A stretch of 21,906 bases of DNA from Paulinella micropora (GCA_009731375.1 BJOX01000114.1:948184-970089), one strand, 5' to 3'; positions 10,071-19,955 are shown, counted from the first letter of the stretch. Program-made: numbers and translations. The notes: a model not told the origin generated them from the sequence alone.

Positions 10071-10108
10071 TAGTAGTAGTAATAGTAGTAGTGGTGGTGG
10101 TGGTGGTG
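9887..10108. repeat. (GTT)n, (GGT)n and (GTA)n trinucleotide arrays
   Basis: Consecutive three-base arrays: GTT with ATT variants (9887-10009), GGT (10010-10022), AGT (10023-10090), GGT (10091-10107). The constant period indicates one array diversified by substitution. Confidence 0.93.
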
Positions 10109-10410
10109 CGTGCGTGCGTTATTTAATTTTTCATTCGTTTTTGGAAGGATGCACAAGAAGATAGGACAACGCAAATCCGAAACATAATAAAGGGATTCGT
10201 AGAGAAAGAAGAAATAATTATGAACAAGAAGCAAAAGAGAAGAAGAGAGAAAAAGAAAGAAGAATGAGATAAAAAATAAAAGAAGAAAGGAGAAGATGTA
10301 GTAAGGGCCTTAGAGAAAAGATGGCAAGGATTATATTCTTCTATTTGCATGCTTCAGTTTATTATAATACTATTTCTTTCTTTTCTTTTTTCTGTTTATT
10401 ATAATATCAA
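10109..10410. other. Unassigned, purine-rich sequence
   Basis: A/G-rich DNA, especially 10180-10300, followed by T-rich sequence. No gene is seen. Confidence 0.5.
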
Positions 10411-10412
10411 TC

Positions 10413-10443
<31 letters not shown>

Positions 10444-11278
10444 TTCTTTCTTTCCTTCTTTTCTCTTCTTCTTCTTCTTCTTCTTCTTCTTCTTCTTCTT
10501 CTTCTTCTTCTTCTTCTTCTTCTTCCTCTTCCTCTTCCTCTTCCTCTTCCTCCTCCTCCTCCTCCTCCTCTTCCTCTTCCTCTTCCTCTTCCTCTTCCTC
10601 TTCCTCTTCCTCTTCTTCTTCTTCTTCTTCTTCTTCTGCTTCTGCTTCTGCTTCTTCTTCTTCTTCTTCTTCTTCTTCTTCTTCTTCTTCTTCTTCTTCT
10701 TCTTCTTCTTCTTCTTCTTCTCCTTCTCCTCCTCCTCCTCCTCTTCTTCCTCCTCCTTCTCCTTCTCCTTCTCCTTTTCCTTTTTCTTTTCCTTTTCCTT
10801 TTCCTTTTCTTTCTCCTTCTCCTTCTCCTTCTCCTTCGCCTTCTCCTTCTCCTTCTCCTTCTCATTTTCCTTCTCCTTCTCCTTTTCCTTTTCCTTCTCC
10901 TTCTCCTCCTCCTCCTCCTCCTCCCCCTCCTCCTTCCTCTTCTTCTTCTTCTTCTTGTTCTTGTTCTTGTTCTTGTTCTTGTTCTTGTTCTTGTTCTCCT
11001 TCTTCTTCTTCTTCTTCTTCTTCTTCTTCTTCTTCTTCTTCTTCTCCTCCTCCTCCTCCTCCTCCTCCTCCCTTCCTCTTCTTCCTCTTCTTCCTCTTCT
11101 TCCTCTTCTTCCTCTTCTTCCTCTTCTTCCTCTTCTTCCTCTTCTTCCTCTTCTTCCTTCCTTCCTCCTCTTCCTCCTCTTCCTTCTTCTTCTTCTTCTT
11201 CTTCTTCTTCTTCTTCTTCTTCTTCTTCTTCCTCCTCCTCCTCTTCCCCTCCTCCTTCTTTGCTTCGTCGTCCTTTCG

Positions 11279-11309
<31 letters not shown>

Positions 11310-11362
11310 CTTCTTCTTCTTCTTCTTCTTCTTCTTCTTCTTCTTCTTCTTCTTCTTCTTCT

Positions 11363-11396
<34 letters not shown>

Positions 11397-11398
11397 GC
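10411..11398. repeat. About 980-base polypyrimidine tract, mainly (CTT)n and (CCT)n
   Basis: A CTTT start (10411-10463) is followed by CTT, TTCCTC, TTCTCC, TTTTCC, TTGTTC, CCTCTT and pure CTT blocks to 11396. It is almost purine-free on the plus strand, a potential triplex (H-DNA) former. It ends in CTTCTTCTTGCAG, a perfect-looking 3' splice acceptor context directly before the gene below. It could therefore be the end of an intron of that gene. Open frames through it encode only Ser/Leu/Phe or Arg/Glu/Lys runs. Confidence 0.95.
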
Positions 11399-11454
11399 AG
11401 TCATAGCTGTTTGATTTTAGGAAAGTAATTCAATGGCTGTGATTGATATTGTGA

Positions 11455-11860
11455 AAGGGCGATTATGTCTTGTCGCGATCCTCGAGTCCGACAGAATCGC
11501 TGCCACACGCCGGGAGTGCAGCCACGTTGAATCAGAGCCAGGACAGGGAGCGCGCGCACTCGAATCCACCCAGCAGGTCCTCCAGCGCCCAAACAGCGGA
11601 CATGCTCCCGCCCGTGTCTCCGCTCGGGTCTCCATTCGTGTCCCCGATCGGGTCCCGTCTGCGCATGTTGAGCTTCACTAGTTCCGCAGAGGACACCACC
11701 CCATTGAGCATCAGCAACCCTGTGAGAGTCCAGAAAAGGGACGCCACCCAGGAGTCTGCCAATGGGAGTGCGTCTTCTAACGTGTCTGGAGTGGACTCTT
11801 TGTTGAGCCAAGAATCCCTTCCCAAGGTTCAAATCCGCATTTTCCGCGTTTCCTACCTCA
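11455..11860 (+). CDS. N-terminal exon, Ser/Pro-rich
   Basis: The frame is open from just after a TGA at 11452-11454. The first in-frame ATG is at 11602. The encoded stretch is Ser/Pro-rich, with near-repeats SPLGSP and SPIGSR, typical of a disordered N-terminus. It ends with KVQIRIFRVSYL, which has the look of the first beta strand of a Ras-association/ubiquitin-like fold. A consensus donor (CTCA|GTGAGT) follows at 11861. Its phase does not match the next exon. A donor at 11827 (CCCAAG|GTTCAA) would fit phase but loses the strand. A missed microexon or a one-base assembly error is possible. Whether translation starts at 11602 or in an exon before the polypyrimidine tract is unresolved. Confidence 0.5.
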
Positions 11861-14800
11861 GTGAGTTTAGGCCTCGACTTTTCTCAGCGAAGCGATCCCT
11901 GCCACTGACCACATACTGGTTTTTGCCTCCGCCTCTTCTCCGTGCTGATGCATTCCTTGTAGGACTGTTTTCTACGCGCCGACTTGGACAATCCACTTGG
12001 TAATGTGTAATGTGTCGCCGCTTCCTGTGCCACAACGCTATGTTTTTTTCCGGTTGGTCGGACAGCTGAGACCGTATACGAGGCGATCCTCTTGTTAAGA
12101 GAGACTCTCAGTTGCTGGCTGACAAAGGTCGTGCAGCTATATCGTATATGCACTTATTACAATTATTTCCGTCCTGGGCAGGGGCTCCATCTTGCAGCTC
12201 TGGAAACTGTACGAGGTCTTGGCTAACTAGTCTTGCCTTGGCGTGTTGCTCGGTTCGGCAAGAGACTCTATGTACTGAACAGGGCGATTGGCTCGCATGC
12301 GTCACGAAGTGGTTATCACTTTGCTCAGCAAACGTTGACTGGGTTATTCGTGCTCCATACAGACTCTGATGGAGCGCCAGATGGAAGTAAAATTCTCAGG
12401 AGAGCTAGAGATATCTAAAAAACCAGGTACAATACCACTAAATTTTCATACTGCAAGAATGACTAAGCTACTGCTACACAACTTGACTTGTCGTGTCAGG
12501 TGTGGGATTCCGGCCGCGCAATCTGGTGGTGCACTTTCAGGTTGGTTCAATCGCTTTCAGCACAATAAAACAAATACTGGAACCCCACCCGTAACTAATT
12601 TTCCAGCTGTAAACGACACGGGGCTAACGTGTCTTCTTCTTTATCTAGAAATATGTCAACTGTTGTTCGTCCACTCCGCGTCTGAGCTTGGGGTTCGCCA
12701 GCATGTATCACATGATGACAAATTTAGGATGTGGTTGACCAAGAACGTGGAGATTCCGTGCTGGACCTTCGCCAGGTGAGCTTGTTTGTGCTAACTTCTA
12801 TTTGAAGTCCATTTCATTTGCCAACTCATGTTCTTTCCCTCTGCGTGTATGTGTGTGGCCTGTGCTTTGTTTAGGTACGAGGAGTTACAATGGAACACCA
12901 AGGTCCCACAATTCACAGTGCACGAAGGAAAACAAGTTTTTGTACTGTCCTTTAGCCAAGGACCCTGACTTCTACGTCGTCTATGTAGACAAAGGTAAGC
13001 CAAGCCATGATTTGCGTCATGAACCGATGTGGTGACTTGCAGCGCACGCCTTGAATATATCTCCTGATGCTGATGCCTTCAACAAACTCTACTGCCGTGC
13101 CCGTTCGGATCCAGCGCGCCAAGAGTGGGTAGACTTACAGAAGTGGCGCCCGAGTTAAGTATTTCATTTTCTTTTGTCGTTATAGGCAAATCTTTTCCAT
13201 CTATCCGCGCAACGTAAACACAGCGTTCTCAACGTTTCTTTTTTAAAGATTGCTGATATGTTCTCAGGCAATAAAGCTAGTCTGATCCTTGCATCTTGCT
13301 CAGTGGGGTCGTCTTTTTTTACTCGAGTTTTCCTAAATCCCTCTATTCTCACAGGCAGCGTGCTTACTTGCACGCTAAATGTGTGCACACGCCCCTGCAA
13401 CAATCCGGTCAGCAGTCCGGTCAGCGATCATTCATAAAGCAGGAAGACACCCTGCAATCTGTTTGACAGTGTCCGATGCGTCGAGTCGGAGCGCCTTTCA
13501 AGTCAACTTTTATAACATACCTTGAAAAACAAAAAATGTGTATGTGTGCCTTGTGTGGCAACAGGACCTGAACAAGGAGCGAGTACAACCTTCTTTCAAT
13601 TGTGCTGTTTGGTTGACCATTTCTGTAACGTGATAGGAATTCTTATTCGCTACTAGCTCGGTCGAAGACCCTGATCGGCTCAAGTACAGGCCTCGTCTTA
13701 TTCACTTTTCATAGGTTTTTCGTCCAGTCATTTATATAATGACTGTCTTGTCCAGGTCGAAGTCCAGCGGACAATCGTGCGTAATGGAACCTTTGATGTT
13801 TGAATACACAGTGCTGCCACTTTTTAGTGACGCTGAGTTTAAGGGCATGGCCGAGTTTGAAACCCGCTCCAAAAGTACATTATATTCAGTTTCGAGTCCT
13901 CAAATCTTTCGACAGTTTCAGGAGTTTTACAATAGATTACCTGAACTTTGAAGTCGGTTATTGCACGTCCTGTTTCTGGTGTTACAGTCTGTGAGGTGGA
14001 CCGCTTTGAGTGCGTATGGCCACAGAAGATCGGAAAAGGTATGTAGACAGACCTTCACAATAATACCACAAGTCACACCCATCAATGCCGCAAATGCAGC
14101 ACTTGCTGCTTTAATTACTTGTCCTTGCGCCTACAGACAAGGTGCGCTTCATCGAAATTGACTTAAACCAGCCGCATCGAATGTCGTTTTTCAAGGTTTG
14201 ATCTATGTCTGTCTGGTGATTTGGAAACTGTACTGCCGTCATGGTAGCCCAAAGACGATGGCCTTCCAGAGAAAACATTGACTTGTGAACGAGAGCGTAT
14301 ACTGCACCCTTACAGTGGAGAGTTTTGTATGTTTTTCTTTCTATGTAGAGTTAGTGGACTACAAACTTGATGAAAAAAAGCTCGAGGTCTTTCTCCCGTT
14401 TCAAAAAATCACTGTACTCGACGTCATGTCAGGCGACAATATGCGTTTCGTCACCTGAATCTGACTCTCGTACTCTCCTACCACGTATTGTTCTGTCTGC
14501 GTTTTTCTTCTGGCGTGGACCTTAATTATTTCTTCTGTATTTGTGGAATGGTAGAGAAAAGGATCACCAAATCGTTTCGTTTTCCCAAGTCCGCCCTGCT
14601 CACATGCGCGCTTTCTTCATGTATGATAACTGCTGTTGCCCTGTAGCTCTGTGCGTTTCCGCCGCTTCGTCAATCTCGTGACAAGCTTTCAAATCCCACC
14701 GAACGACAAGCGCATGTCCCTTTCTTGCCTTTTATCGATCACTCTGATACAAAGATGCACTTTTCTCGTGAATGCGTGCTGACAGATGTTATCTTTATCA

Positions 14801-17800
14801 AGACACACTTCAGGAGGTGGAGCACATACCTTCGGAGCACAACCAAGAGCTATCAACAGAGCAAAAAGAGGTTCAGCGTCGTCAAACGGACGTTTGGCAT
14901 ACTTGTATGCAACAGCGACTGCAGGCAATGCAAAAGGAGTTGCAGGGTGCCAACGAGGTGCTCTTGTATCATCGTCACTCTGCATGAGTGTTTATCTGTG
15001 CCCTTAGTCGTTCGATATGTTTCAAGGCGACCTATATCGGTTAATCTTTCTTTTTTCTATGATTTTGTTTCACGTGCGCACTGCATTTTTGTTTTCAAGA
15101 AGCAGCAATCCATGTAACTTATGTTGTTCAGGCTCTTCTGCGTAATGTTCAACTCCTGTCCCACTAACACGTAAATTGCCTCTCCATTCTTGTGATCGCA
15201 TCATGCTAGTTCTTATTGTGCTATCAAAAGTGATAGCTTCTGATTAGCTCTATGTGGATAGGCACTGTTGGGAGCTCATGAAACAGAGGTTCAGACTCTT
15301 CCAAAGTGGCTTTTGTTGCGCATGGGCTGAACCTTTGGTTTCTCGTTGTGTGCAGCGATTCCCTCCCTCTGAACTCAGAAGGGTCTTTCGTCTTGGATCG
15401 CCTTTACTTACCTCATATCGATGTATTATGGTTGTATCAAGGGATGAGTCTCGCGTGCAGTTGCTTTGTACGTGCCCTTCCCTATTCGTCAAACCACCTG
15501 AGCTCGCGACTCAAGCTATACCTTTTGCTGTTGCAGTGCAAAAGCTGTATCCCTTCAAGTTGCAGGTGATGTCATCCAAATGCAAGTGGAAGTGCAAAAT
15601 TCTGTGCTGCTACAGGGTGGTGAGGACTCGTTTGAGTGCAAGTGCAATCATGCTACGAGCAAATCCGACATACCCAGACAGGTCCCGTTGGTTTTTGCAG
15701 TGCTGGGCTCCTTTGCTGATTTGTTCCTGTAGACTTTAGCTGACCTTCCTGCGAATTGCGATCGGCCTTGTCTGCTTTTGTCAGTGGATCCTTCACCTTC
15801 CAATCTGGGCCTTTGTGTTTTTTCATACATTTGCGCTCTGCCTCGTAAATTGCCCTTGATCTAAGCCGATGCCTGCACCACAGTTCGAGCATTATTGCGT
15901 TTGGGCAACTGTTTAAAGTGTCGAGGTGCCGAAACCTGCCCAAGTCTTTTTTTCAACCATAGCCAGGCACAAAAGCTGTTGGAAGATAGTAAACATTTTC
16001 AGTGTCAAGTATTGTCAGGCGAATACATTATTCTAGGAGTGCCTTTAGCCACTCATTTCTTTCTTGTGCTCTTCTGTCTTTACAGGTTGCTTAAATCCTT
16101 TCTCGACAATGACGGCATGGAGGCAATCAGCCTACTTTCTTTCTCTATTCTTGGTCCTTTTTGTAAGCTTACCATGAAGATCTTTAGGCACTTCGTCGGC
16201 TGTTGGAATCAAGGTCACCCCTTCCACTGCAGGAAGAGATCCTCTGATGCTGATGTGTGTCTTGTAGCAATGAGCACCTTCAGCAGGTCTGTGTTGCTGA
16301 CCGTGGTTTTGCTGCCAAAGCTTCCTTGTTGTTAGCTGGCGTTGGTGGTGATTTTCCAAGTGGTCTATGTGAAAACAATGGTTTTTACAGCTACGTCTTT
16401 CATACCATCTCCCTTTCATCCATATCGTAAGTTGGTATTTGTACTCCTGGGATTGCAGGTGGACAAGTGCGAAGGAACGGTGATTCGCAGCAGCTCTGGT
16501 TCTTCATCCAGCCTGCACACCTCTGCCTGCTTTGACTTTGCCTATGTATTCTCAGGTGAAGAGCACTACTGGCGCCCGGCCGAATACCCGTTGCATTGGT
16601 GCCCCTTTTCCTCCTTGTTTTCTTTGCTGGTGAGCGTAGAGGCTATGGTTTGGCAGGTATGTAAAGCTAGTGCGATCCTGCGAGCTTTCCTCAGGTCAGT
16701 CTTCATAGTACATGTACGTACATTTATTCATGTTTATGCATGCCAAAGCATATATAGATACGCGCGTTATGTATATGTATGTAATATGCATGCTTGTAGA
16801 TTTATGTATGTATGTATGCATGTATGTATGCATGTGTGTGTATGTATGCATGTGTGTGTATGTACGCATGCATGCATGCGTGCATGTGTACACTATTTAA
16901 TATTCATTTATACATATGTTTTGATTGTATGTTGTAGCTGTGCAATACATATGACATATTATATATACAAATATATACATGTATGTGATGTGTATGTCTT
17001 TGTGTGTATGTTTGTATGATTCCATATTCAAGCGTCACCGGTTCGAAATTTGCTCAGGTGTTTGTTTGTGCGTCTTTTTATGTGCACTGGTTCAAGTTGG
17101 GCACGGTCTTTCTCGCAACGCTCTCCTTCATTCAGCGGTTGCATGCTCTTGTTGTCATGTGGTGTGTTGATTTCTGGCGGAATGCTGTGGATTGACTAAA
17201 CTCAACTTTTGTGAACTATACAAATTACATCGGGCGGACCTGGTTCAGAGACTGTTTGAAGCTTCGCTCATGTGCGTCTGAATTTCGGGCGTTCTTGGAC
17301 TCGAAATTTCCTTGTCCCTCGATCCCGGGCTTTGGTGGTTTGTTTAGCTGTCTGGTGAGTCTGGGCTTTTAGGTTTTGTTCCTTATGCATGATTCTAGAG
17401 CTGCCAATAGGACTTAGAGTATAAACACAAACATACCTGCACATGCATTGTAAATCATATGCGTAAGTGCGGAATGTGTATTCGTCAAGCATATATTTAT
17501 CGGTTTACATTTGTACCTTTAGCCACATTGGATACCACGTTCCGAATTCTGGTCGGGGATATCAAAGATGTGGTGCAGACATTATCTGGGGATCGGACGG
17601 ATAATGGAGTCTCTGCTATCCGCAAATCAAAATACGAGGTTGCCACGCGACGCACCTTCCGCCGCCTAATGCTTATGACTTTTGTGTGTGATATTAGCCT
17701 GTCGATGTGAAGGGGAAAGGTAAATCTTGGTCATTTGTTCGATTATGAATGACCGTGTCGTGCAGATATAGTATTTCAATGGTTTTTGCCTGCGGTACTT

Positions 17801-19926
17801 TCCTGCCTGCAGAAAAGGTTTTTATCAAATTAGAGTGCTTATGCGAGTTGGAATTCCTACTCAGCACGTCGCAAGCAACTGAGCAGGGGCTTCAGAACAT
17901 GGCACACTTGATCAAGAAGGAGAGCAACGCCAAGGCGGTCGCCTTAACTTTGAAGGCTTTGCTATTCTACCGTGATTCTTGATGTGCAGTTACTTGACCT
18001 CCCAGGGTGGCAAAAAACATTCTTCCTGCTTTTGTTTGAGAAGGGCCTCCCGAAACCTATCGGTTTGTAGGATGTGTCTCCCACAGGGCAATTGATGGAC
18101 TGTATTGTTGATTGCTTGCTTAGGAACCCTCTCAACGAAATATAAGCTCACAACTGCAATCCTGTCCGACCTTCACTATCTCTCCTTGGTCTTGCTCTTT
18201 CGTCCAGGTTTGCTGAAGGCTTCTGAATTTTTGCGTAGTCACAGACAGATTGCAAGGGCGTGCTGCACCACGATGTGATGTTCGAAACTATCACTATTCT
18301 TCGCAAATTACAGAAGGTAAGCACTAAGTATGACTATATCCAGTGTTGGTGAGAGGAGTACAGCAGTATGTAGCTTAGATCATGAATACTCATTGTTCTC
18401 ATTGTGGGTTCAGCATGTTGGAAAAGAAATCTGGACGATCGCACGCTTTCTTTTTGTGGTCTGTTTGTCCTCCTTTTCATCTTGTAATTACTTCTTGGAC
18501 CTGTTGTCCAGACATTATTAAAAAGGATCAAAGAGGATGCCGTGCACTTCACAAGGTCTGCTTATACTTGCATAGGCCAAAATCATGTCTTCAAATTCAG
18601 GAACTTTAGCCTTTCGGAGTTCACGTATGAAAACTTTTTCTTGCTCCTCTCTGGTCGAAATCATATATGTTACAAGGCTCTCCAATACGTGGTTGGTCGT
18701 TTCATAGCGGTGGAAGAGTTTATTTTCTACACGCGAGATCCATCACGAAAGGTAATATAATCATGTCTTATCTCTAGACATATACAGTTTGCTTCTTAGG
18801 ATCAGGAAACATGGATCTCTCGTCTTCGACAGGTTCTGAAAGCAAACCGCAAGCTGATGCGTTGCTTAGCCCTTTCCTTGCTTATAAACGGCATAATATA
18901 GTTTTGCGTACCATGTACTTATTTTGGCGATCCCATGCTTCGCTTCTTGATGGCTGTGCCCGAGGACCATACTGGCCTGTTCTGATCCACTTTTTCAGGC
19001 CAAGCAGGCACCACCGTCGGAGGAAATGAGCCAAAGTATTTCTGCTTTCCAAAGATATAATTTTTGATTCAAGTCCTTTCTTTGATTAATATTTTGTGTT
19101 TGATGTTTCCATGCGGACCTCTGTTATTTGTCTCTGTGTCTCAATCACCATTTTATTAGTCAAGATTTGCGCGCTCTGGCTGGACGAGAAGAAGGTCGGA
19201 CTAAACTTCAGTAAGCTGCTTCAGCGTGAATGTATCAGAGCTTTGTCGACGAGGAGTTGGTGGGCACCATTTTGTCCACCATGGAGGCTCTGCAGCTCGA
19301 CCGTAAATTGGAAGGTGCATCGCTTCCTGTGCTCCATGCCAACTGTTCTGTGTTTGCACCAACTTTGAAGACTCCAAGCAAGTCGTGAGCTCTGGCAGCA
19401 AGGTCTCTGCTTATTGTATGCGCACACTGGAAGAAAATCTATCGTCGATTGATTGGAATGCTAACGCAACTCCAGTACCTGAACCATACCTGAACCATCT
19501 GTTTTCATGAAAGGTTCTGGAAAAGGCAAAAGTCGAATTCGAGTTTTGGTCTTTTTTGATAATGTATCTCAAGGGAAACCAGTTTCTTTGGTCAGGCGAG
19601 GGATCTCACTCATTATGAAGGCTTTCTCCAAAGTTTCCTCGGCAACCATAGTAGCTATTTATCATTTCTTGATTTCTTTTAAATTGTCTGTTTGCGTAGG
19701 AGGCACGAATGCTACTTCTGGTCCGCTAAGGCATGACTTCAGATTGTTCCAAATTTTTGTGGCTGTTGCATGCATTGTCCTGCTCCAAGAATGAAATGTC
19801 GAGGGTGCTTAAGGAAAGAAACAACGTGCAGAAGGAAAGGTGCTGCTACCATTAGAAATGGCAAATATCATGCAAATGTTATGCACAGAGTGTACTCTTG
19901 GCGACAAGAAAGAGCGGTTTCTTTGA
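11455..19926 (+). CDS. Multi-exon gene: predicted RA/PH and formin GBD/FH3-like scaffold protein
   Basis: This entry marks the extent of an intron-rich gene. About 28 exons of 18-260 bases are joined by GT-AG introns. I followed coding phase through candidate splice sites, and long runs of exons join without phase conflict (11963-13153, 13988-16162, 17523-19402). Conceptual order: Ser/Pro-rich N-terminus, Ras-association-like segment, PH-like ending, beta-rich region, coiled coil, armadillo-like GBD/FH3 part, second PH-like ending, helical tail. By known family roles, such a protein would bind an activated small GTPase and membrane lipid and act on the actin cortex. No FH1 proline tract or FH2 domain is seen, so actin nucleation is not supported. 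Weak points are the first exon junction, the part between 16162 and 17523, and the 3' end, which could be 19391, 19926 or 19955. Alternative: ELMO-like or another DID/ARM scaffold. Confidence 0.65.
11963..12426 (+). CDS. Exons encoding Ras-association-like segment
   Basis: Proposed exons are 11963-11999, 12066-12127, 12198-12215 (an 18-base microexon) and 12363-12426, all in continuous phase. They read DCFLRADLDNPL, AETVYEAILLLRE, LWKLYE and TLMERQMEVKF. The pattern is a beta strand, an Asp/Asn turn, a Glu-Thr-Val helix and then W-x-L-Y-E. It resembles RA domains, for example the RA part of the RIAM/lamellipodin family with its W-x-L-Y-E motif. RA domains bind GTP-loaded Ras/Rap-type GTPases. 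The microexon is the least certain piece. An alternative acceptor at 12182 is possible but shifts the phase of the next exon. Confidence 0.5.
12649..13153 (+). CDS. Exons encoding a PH-like domain end
   Basis: Exons 12649-12775, 12882-12994 and 13043-13153 join in phase. They contain KFRMWLTKNVEIPCW, DPDFYVVYVDK and then FNKLYCRARSDPARQEWVDL. The last phrase fits the final beta strand and C-terminal helix of PH domains, including the nearly invariant Trp. PH domains bind phosphoinositides or proteins at membranes. The acceptor at 12882 is used because the stronger-looking one at 12875 brings an in-frame TGA before DFYVVYVDK. Order RA then PH recalls the Grb7 and RIAM/lamellipodin families, but sequence identity is not shown here. 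Confidence 0.55.
13154..13987 (+). other. Long intron (834 bases)
   Basis: Exon phase joins 13153 directly to 13988 (ATC codon split across the intron). The donor is GTTAAG and the acceptor TGTTACAG. Open frames inside (for example 13739-13951) cannot be spliced in with matching phase, so I treat the stretch as intron. A skipped or alternative exon starting after the AG at 13755 remains possible. Confidence 0.5.
13988..14715 (+). CDS. Exons encoding a beta-rich region
   Basis: Proposed exons are 13988-14038, 14137-14195, 14351-14444, 14555-14573 (19-base microexon) and 14647-14715, all in continuous phase. They read CEVDRFECVWPQKIGK, DKVRFIEIDLNQPHRMSFFK, then KKLEVFLPFQKITVLDV, KRITKS and SVRFRRFVNLVTSF. 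Alternating hydrophobic residues suggest beta strands. It could be a further PH-like or FERM-lobe-like fold, but I recognise no defining motif. The microexon and its neighbour share the unusual donor GTTTCG. Without the microexon the frame runs into TGA at 14456. Confidence 0.5.
14786..15642 (+). CDS. Exons encoding a coiled coil
   Basis: Exon 14786-14946 reads CYLYQDTLQEVEHI and continues with a Gln/Glu-rich helix including QQRLQAMQKELQ. After an intron of 620 bases, the exon from 15567 continues in phase with DVIQMQVEVQNSVLLQ. It ends at about 15636 or 15642, with GTGCAA-type donors. Heptad-like spacing of Leu/Met/Val with Glu/Gln between is typical of coiled coils, which would give dimerisation. 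The exact 3' end is uncertain. Donors at 15618 and 15621 are stronger but leave the wrong phase for the next exon. Confidence 0.5.
15963..16162 (+). CDS. Exons encoding start of GBD/FH3-like armadillo region
   Basis: Exons 15963-16001 and 16086-16162 join in phase to read QAQKLLEDSKHFQ followed by LLKSFLDNDGMEAISLLSF. In diaphanous-type formins the GTPase-binding part of the GBD/FH3 (DID) region has a similar 'x-x-FL-x-N-x-G-(ILM)-x-A-(IL)' phrase followed by Leu-rich helix. The donor after 16162 is a good GTAAGC. Similarity is recognised by eye and is suggestive, not proven. Confidence 0.45.
16163..17522 (+). other. Unresolved part of the gene: introns and small candidate exons
   Basis: Candidate exons lie at 16268-16285 (MSTFSR) and about 16391-16426 (YVFHTISLSS, donor GTAAGT). 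Others may lie at 16459-16556 and around 16660-16694 (ASAILRAFLR). Their phases cannot be linked uniquely by eye. A (TATG)n/(TGCATG)n microsatellite at about 16735-16890 lies inside and is surely intronic. From 16890 to 17522 I see no convincing exon. The antisense open frame at 16132-16419 is treated as a shadow. Confidence 0.35.
16735..16890. repeat. (TATG)n / (CATG)n intronic microsatellite
   Basis: Imperfect ATGT/ATGC tetranucleotide repeats, rich in GCATGC and TGTATG words, inside the gene. Confidence 0.8.
17523..17971 (+). CDS. Exons encoding armadillo (FH3/DID-like) helices
   Basis: Exon 17523-17638 reads TLDTTFRILVGDIKDVVQTL and ends SKYE. Exon 17818-17971 continues in phase with VFIKLECLCELEFLL, then GLQNMAHLIKKESNAKAVAL and TLKALLFY. 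The last phrases fit a helix pair in the FH3 region of formins, where a Gly-hydrophobic-Gln-x-(V/M) helix is followed by a Lys-Ala-(L/V) helix ending before a loop. This region mediates autoinhibition in diaphanous formins and protein docking in general. The acceptor at 17818 is chosen over the stronger one at 17813 because only it keeps frame with the preceding GAG codon. Confidence 0.5.
18249..18555 (+). CDS. Exons continuing the helical armadillo-like region
   Basis: Exon 18249-18316 reads CKGVLHHDVMFETITILRKL and ends in a good GTAAGC donor. Exon 18512-18555 reads TLLKRIKEDAVHFTR. Both join the preceding exon and each other in phase. The sequence is amphipathic and helical, as expected of further armadillo helices. 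Confidence 0.52.
18601..19035 (+). CDS. Exons encoding a second PH-like domain end
   Basis: Exons 18601-18653, 18708-18751, 18800-18832 and 18999-19035 join in phase. They read NFSLSEFTYENFFLLLSG, AVEEFIFYTRDPSRK, DQETWISRLRQ and AKQAPPSEEMSQ. The phrase FIFYTRDPSRK followed by a helix with a central Trp again fits the last strand and helix of a PH domain, here split over three exons. Two introns here are only 45-54 bases long. If the donor at 18833 is skipped, the frame continues as VLKANRKLM and soon stops, giving a possible alternative end. Confidence 0.5.
19160..19402 (+). CDS. Exons encoding a helical C-terminal tail
   Basis: Exons 19160-19194 (ICALWLDEKK), 19239-19314 (SFVDEELVGTILSTMEAL then QLDRKLE) and 19371-19402 (DSKQVVSSGSK) join in phase with the previous group. 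If the donor at 19315 is not used, the frame stays open to a stop at 19389-19391 (ending KTPSKS), a plausible C-terminus or alternative end. Confidence 0.45.
19790..19926 (+). CDS. Possible last exon(s)
   Basis: After GSK at 19402 two in-phase continuations exist. One begins at 19790 (NEMSRVLKERNNVQKER) and splices or runs to 19955. The other begins at 19840 (VLLPLEMANIMQML) and stops at TGA 19924-19926. The charged helical content is consistent with the tail, but the evidence is thin. Confidence 0.3.
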
Positions 19927-19955
19927 ATAATTTTATTTCAACTATCACTATGTGA

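Noticed and set aside
10349-11428. Ser/Leu/Phe-rich frame on plus and Arg/Lys/Glu-rich frames on minus
   Set aside because: Pure product of (CTT)n/(CCT)n repeats.
11433-11681. Alternative first exon beginning at ATG 11433 (MAVIDIVKGRLCLVAI)
   Set aside because: The frame stops at 11679-11681 and cannot reach the downstream exons. The overlapping Ser/Pro-rich frame looks more like protein.
13739-13951. 70-residue open frame as an exon
   Set aside because: Reads reasonably (EFKGMAEFETRSKS), but no splice pair keeps frame with both neighbours, while 13153 to 13988 joins perfectly. Kept only as a possible alternative exon.
16132-16419. Antisense 95-residue open frame, His/Arg-rich
   Set aside because: It overlaps a plausible plus-strand exon (16086-16162) and has no matching minus-strand exons around it.
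17523-17670. Alternative frame starting PHWIPRSEFW in the exon at 17523
   Set aside because: It is open but fails to join the armadillo-like exon at 17818 in phase, unlike the TLDTTFRILVG frame.
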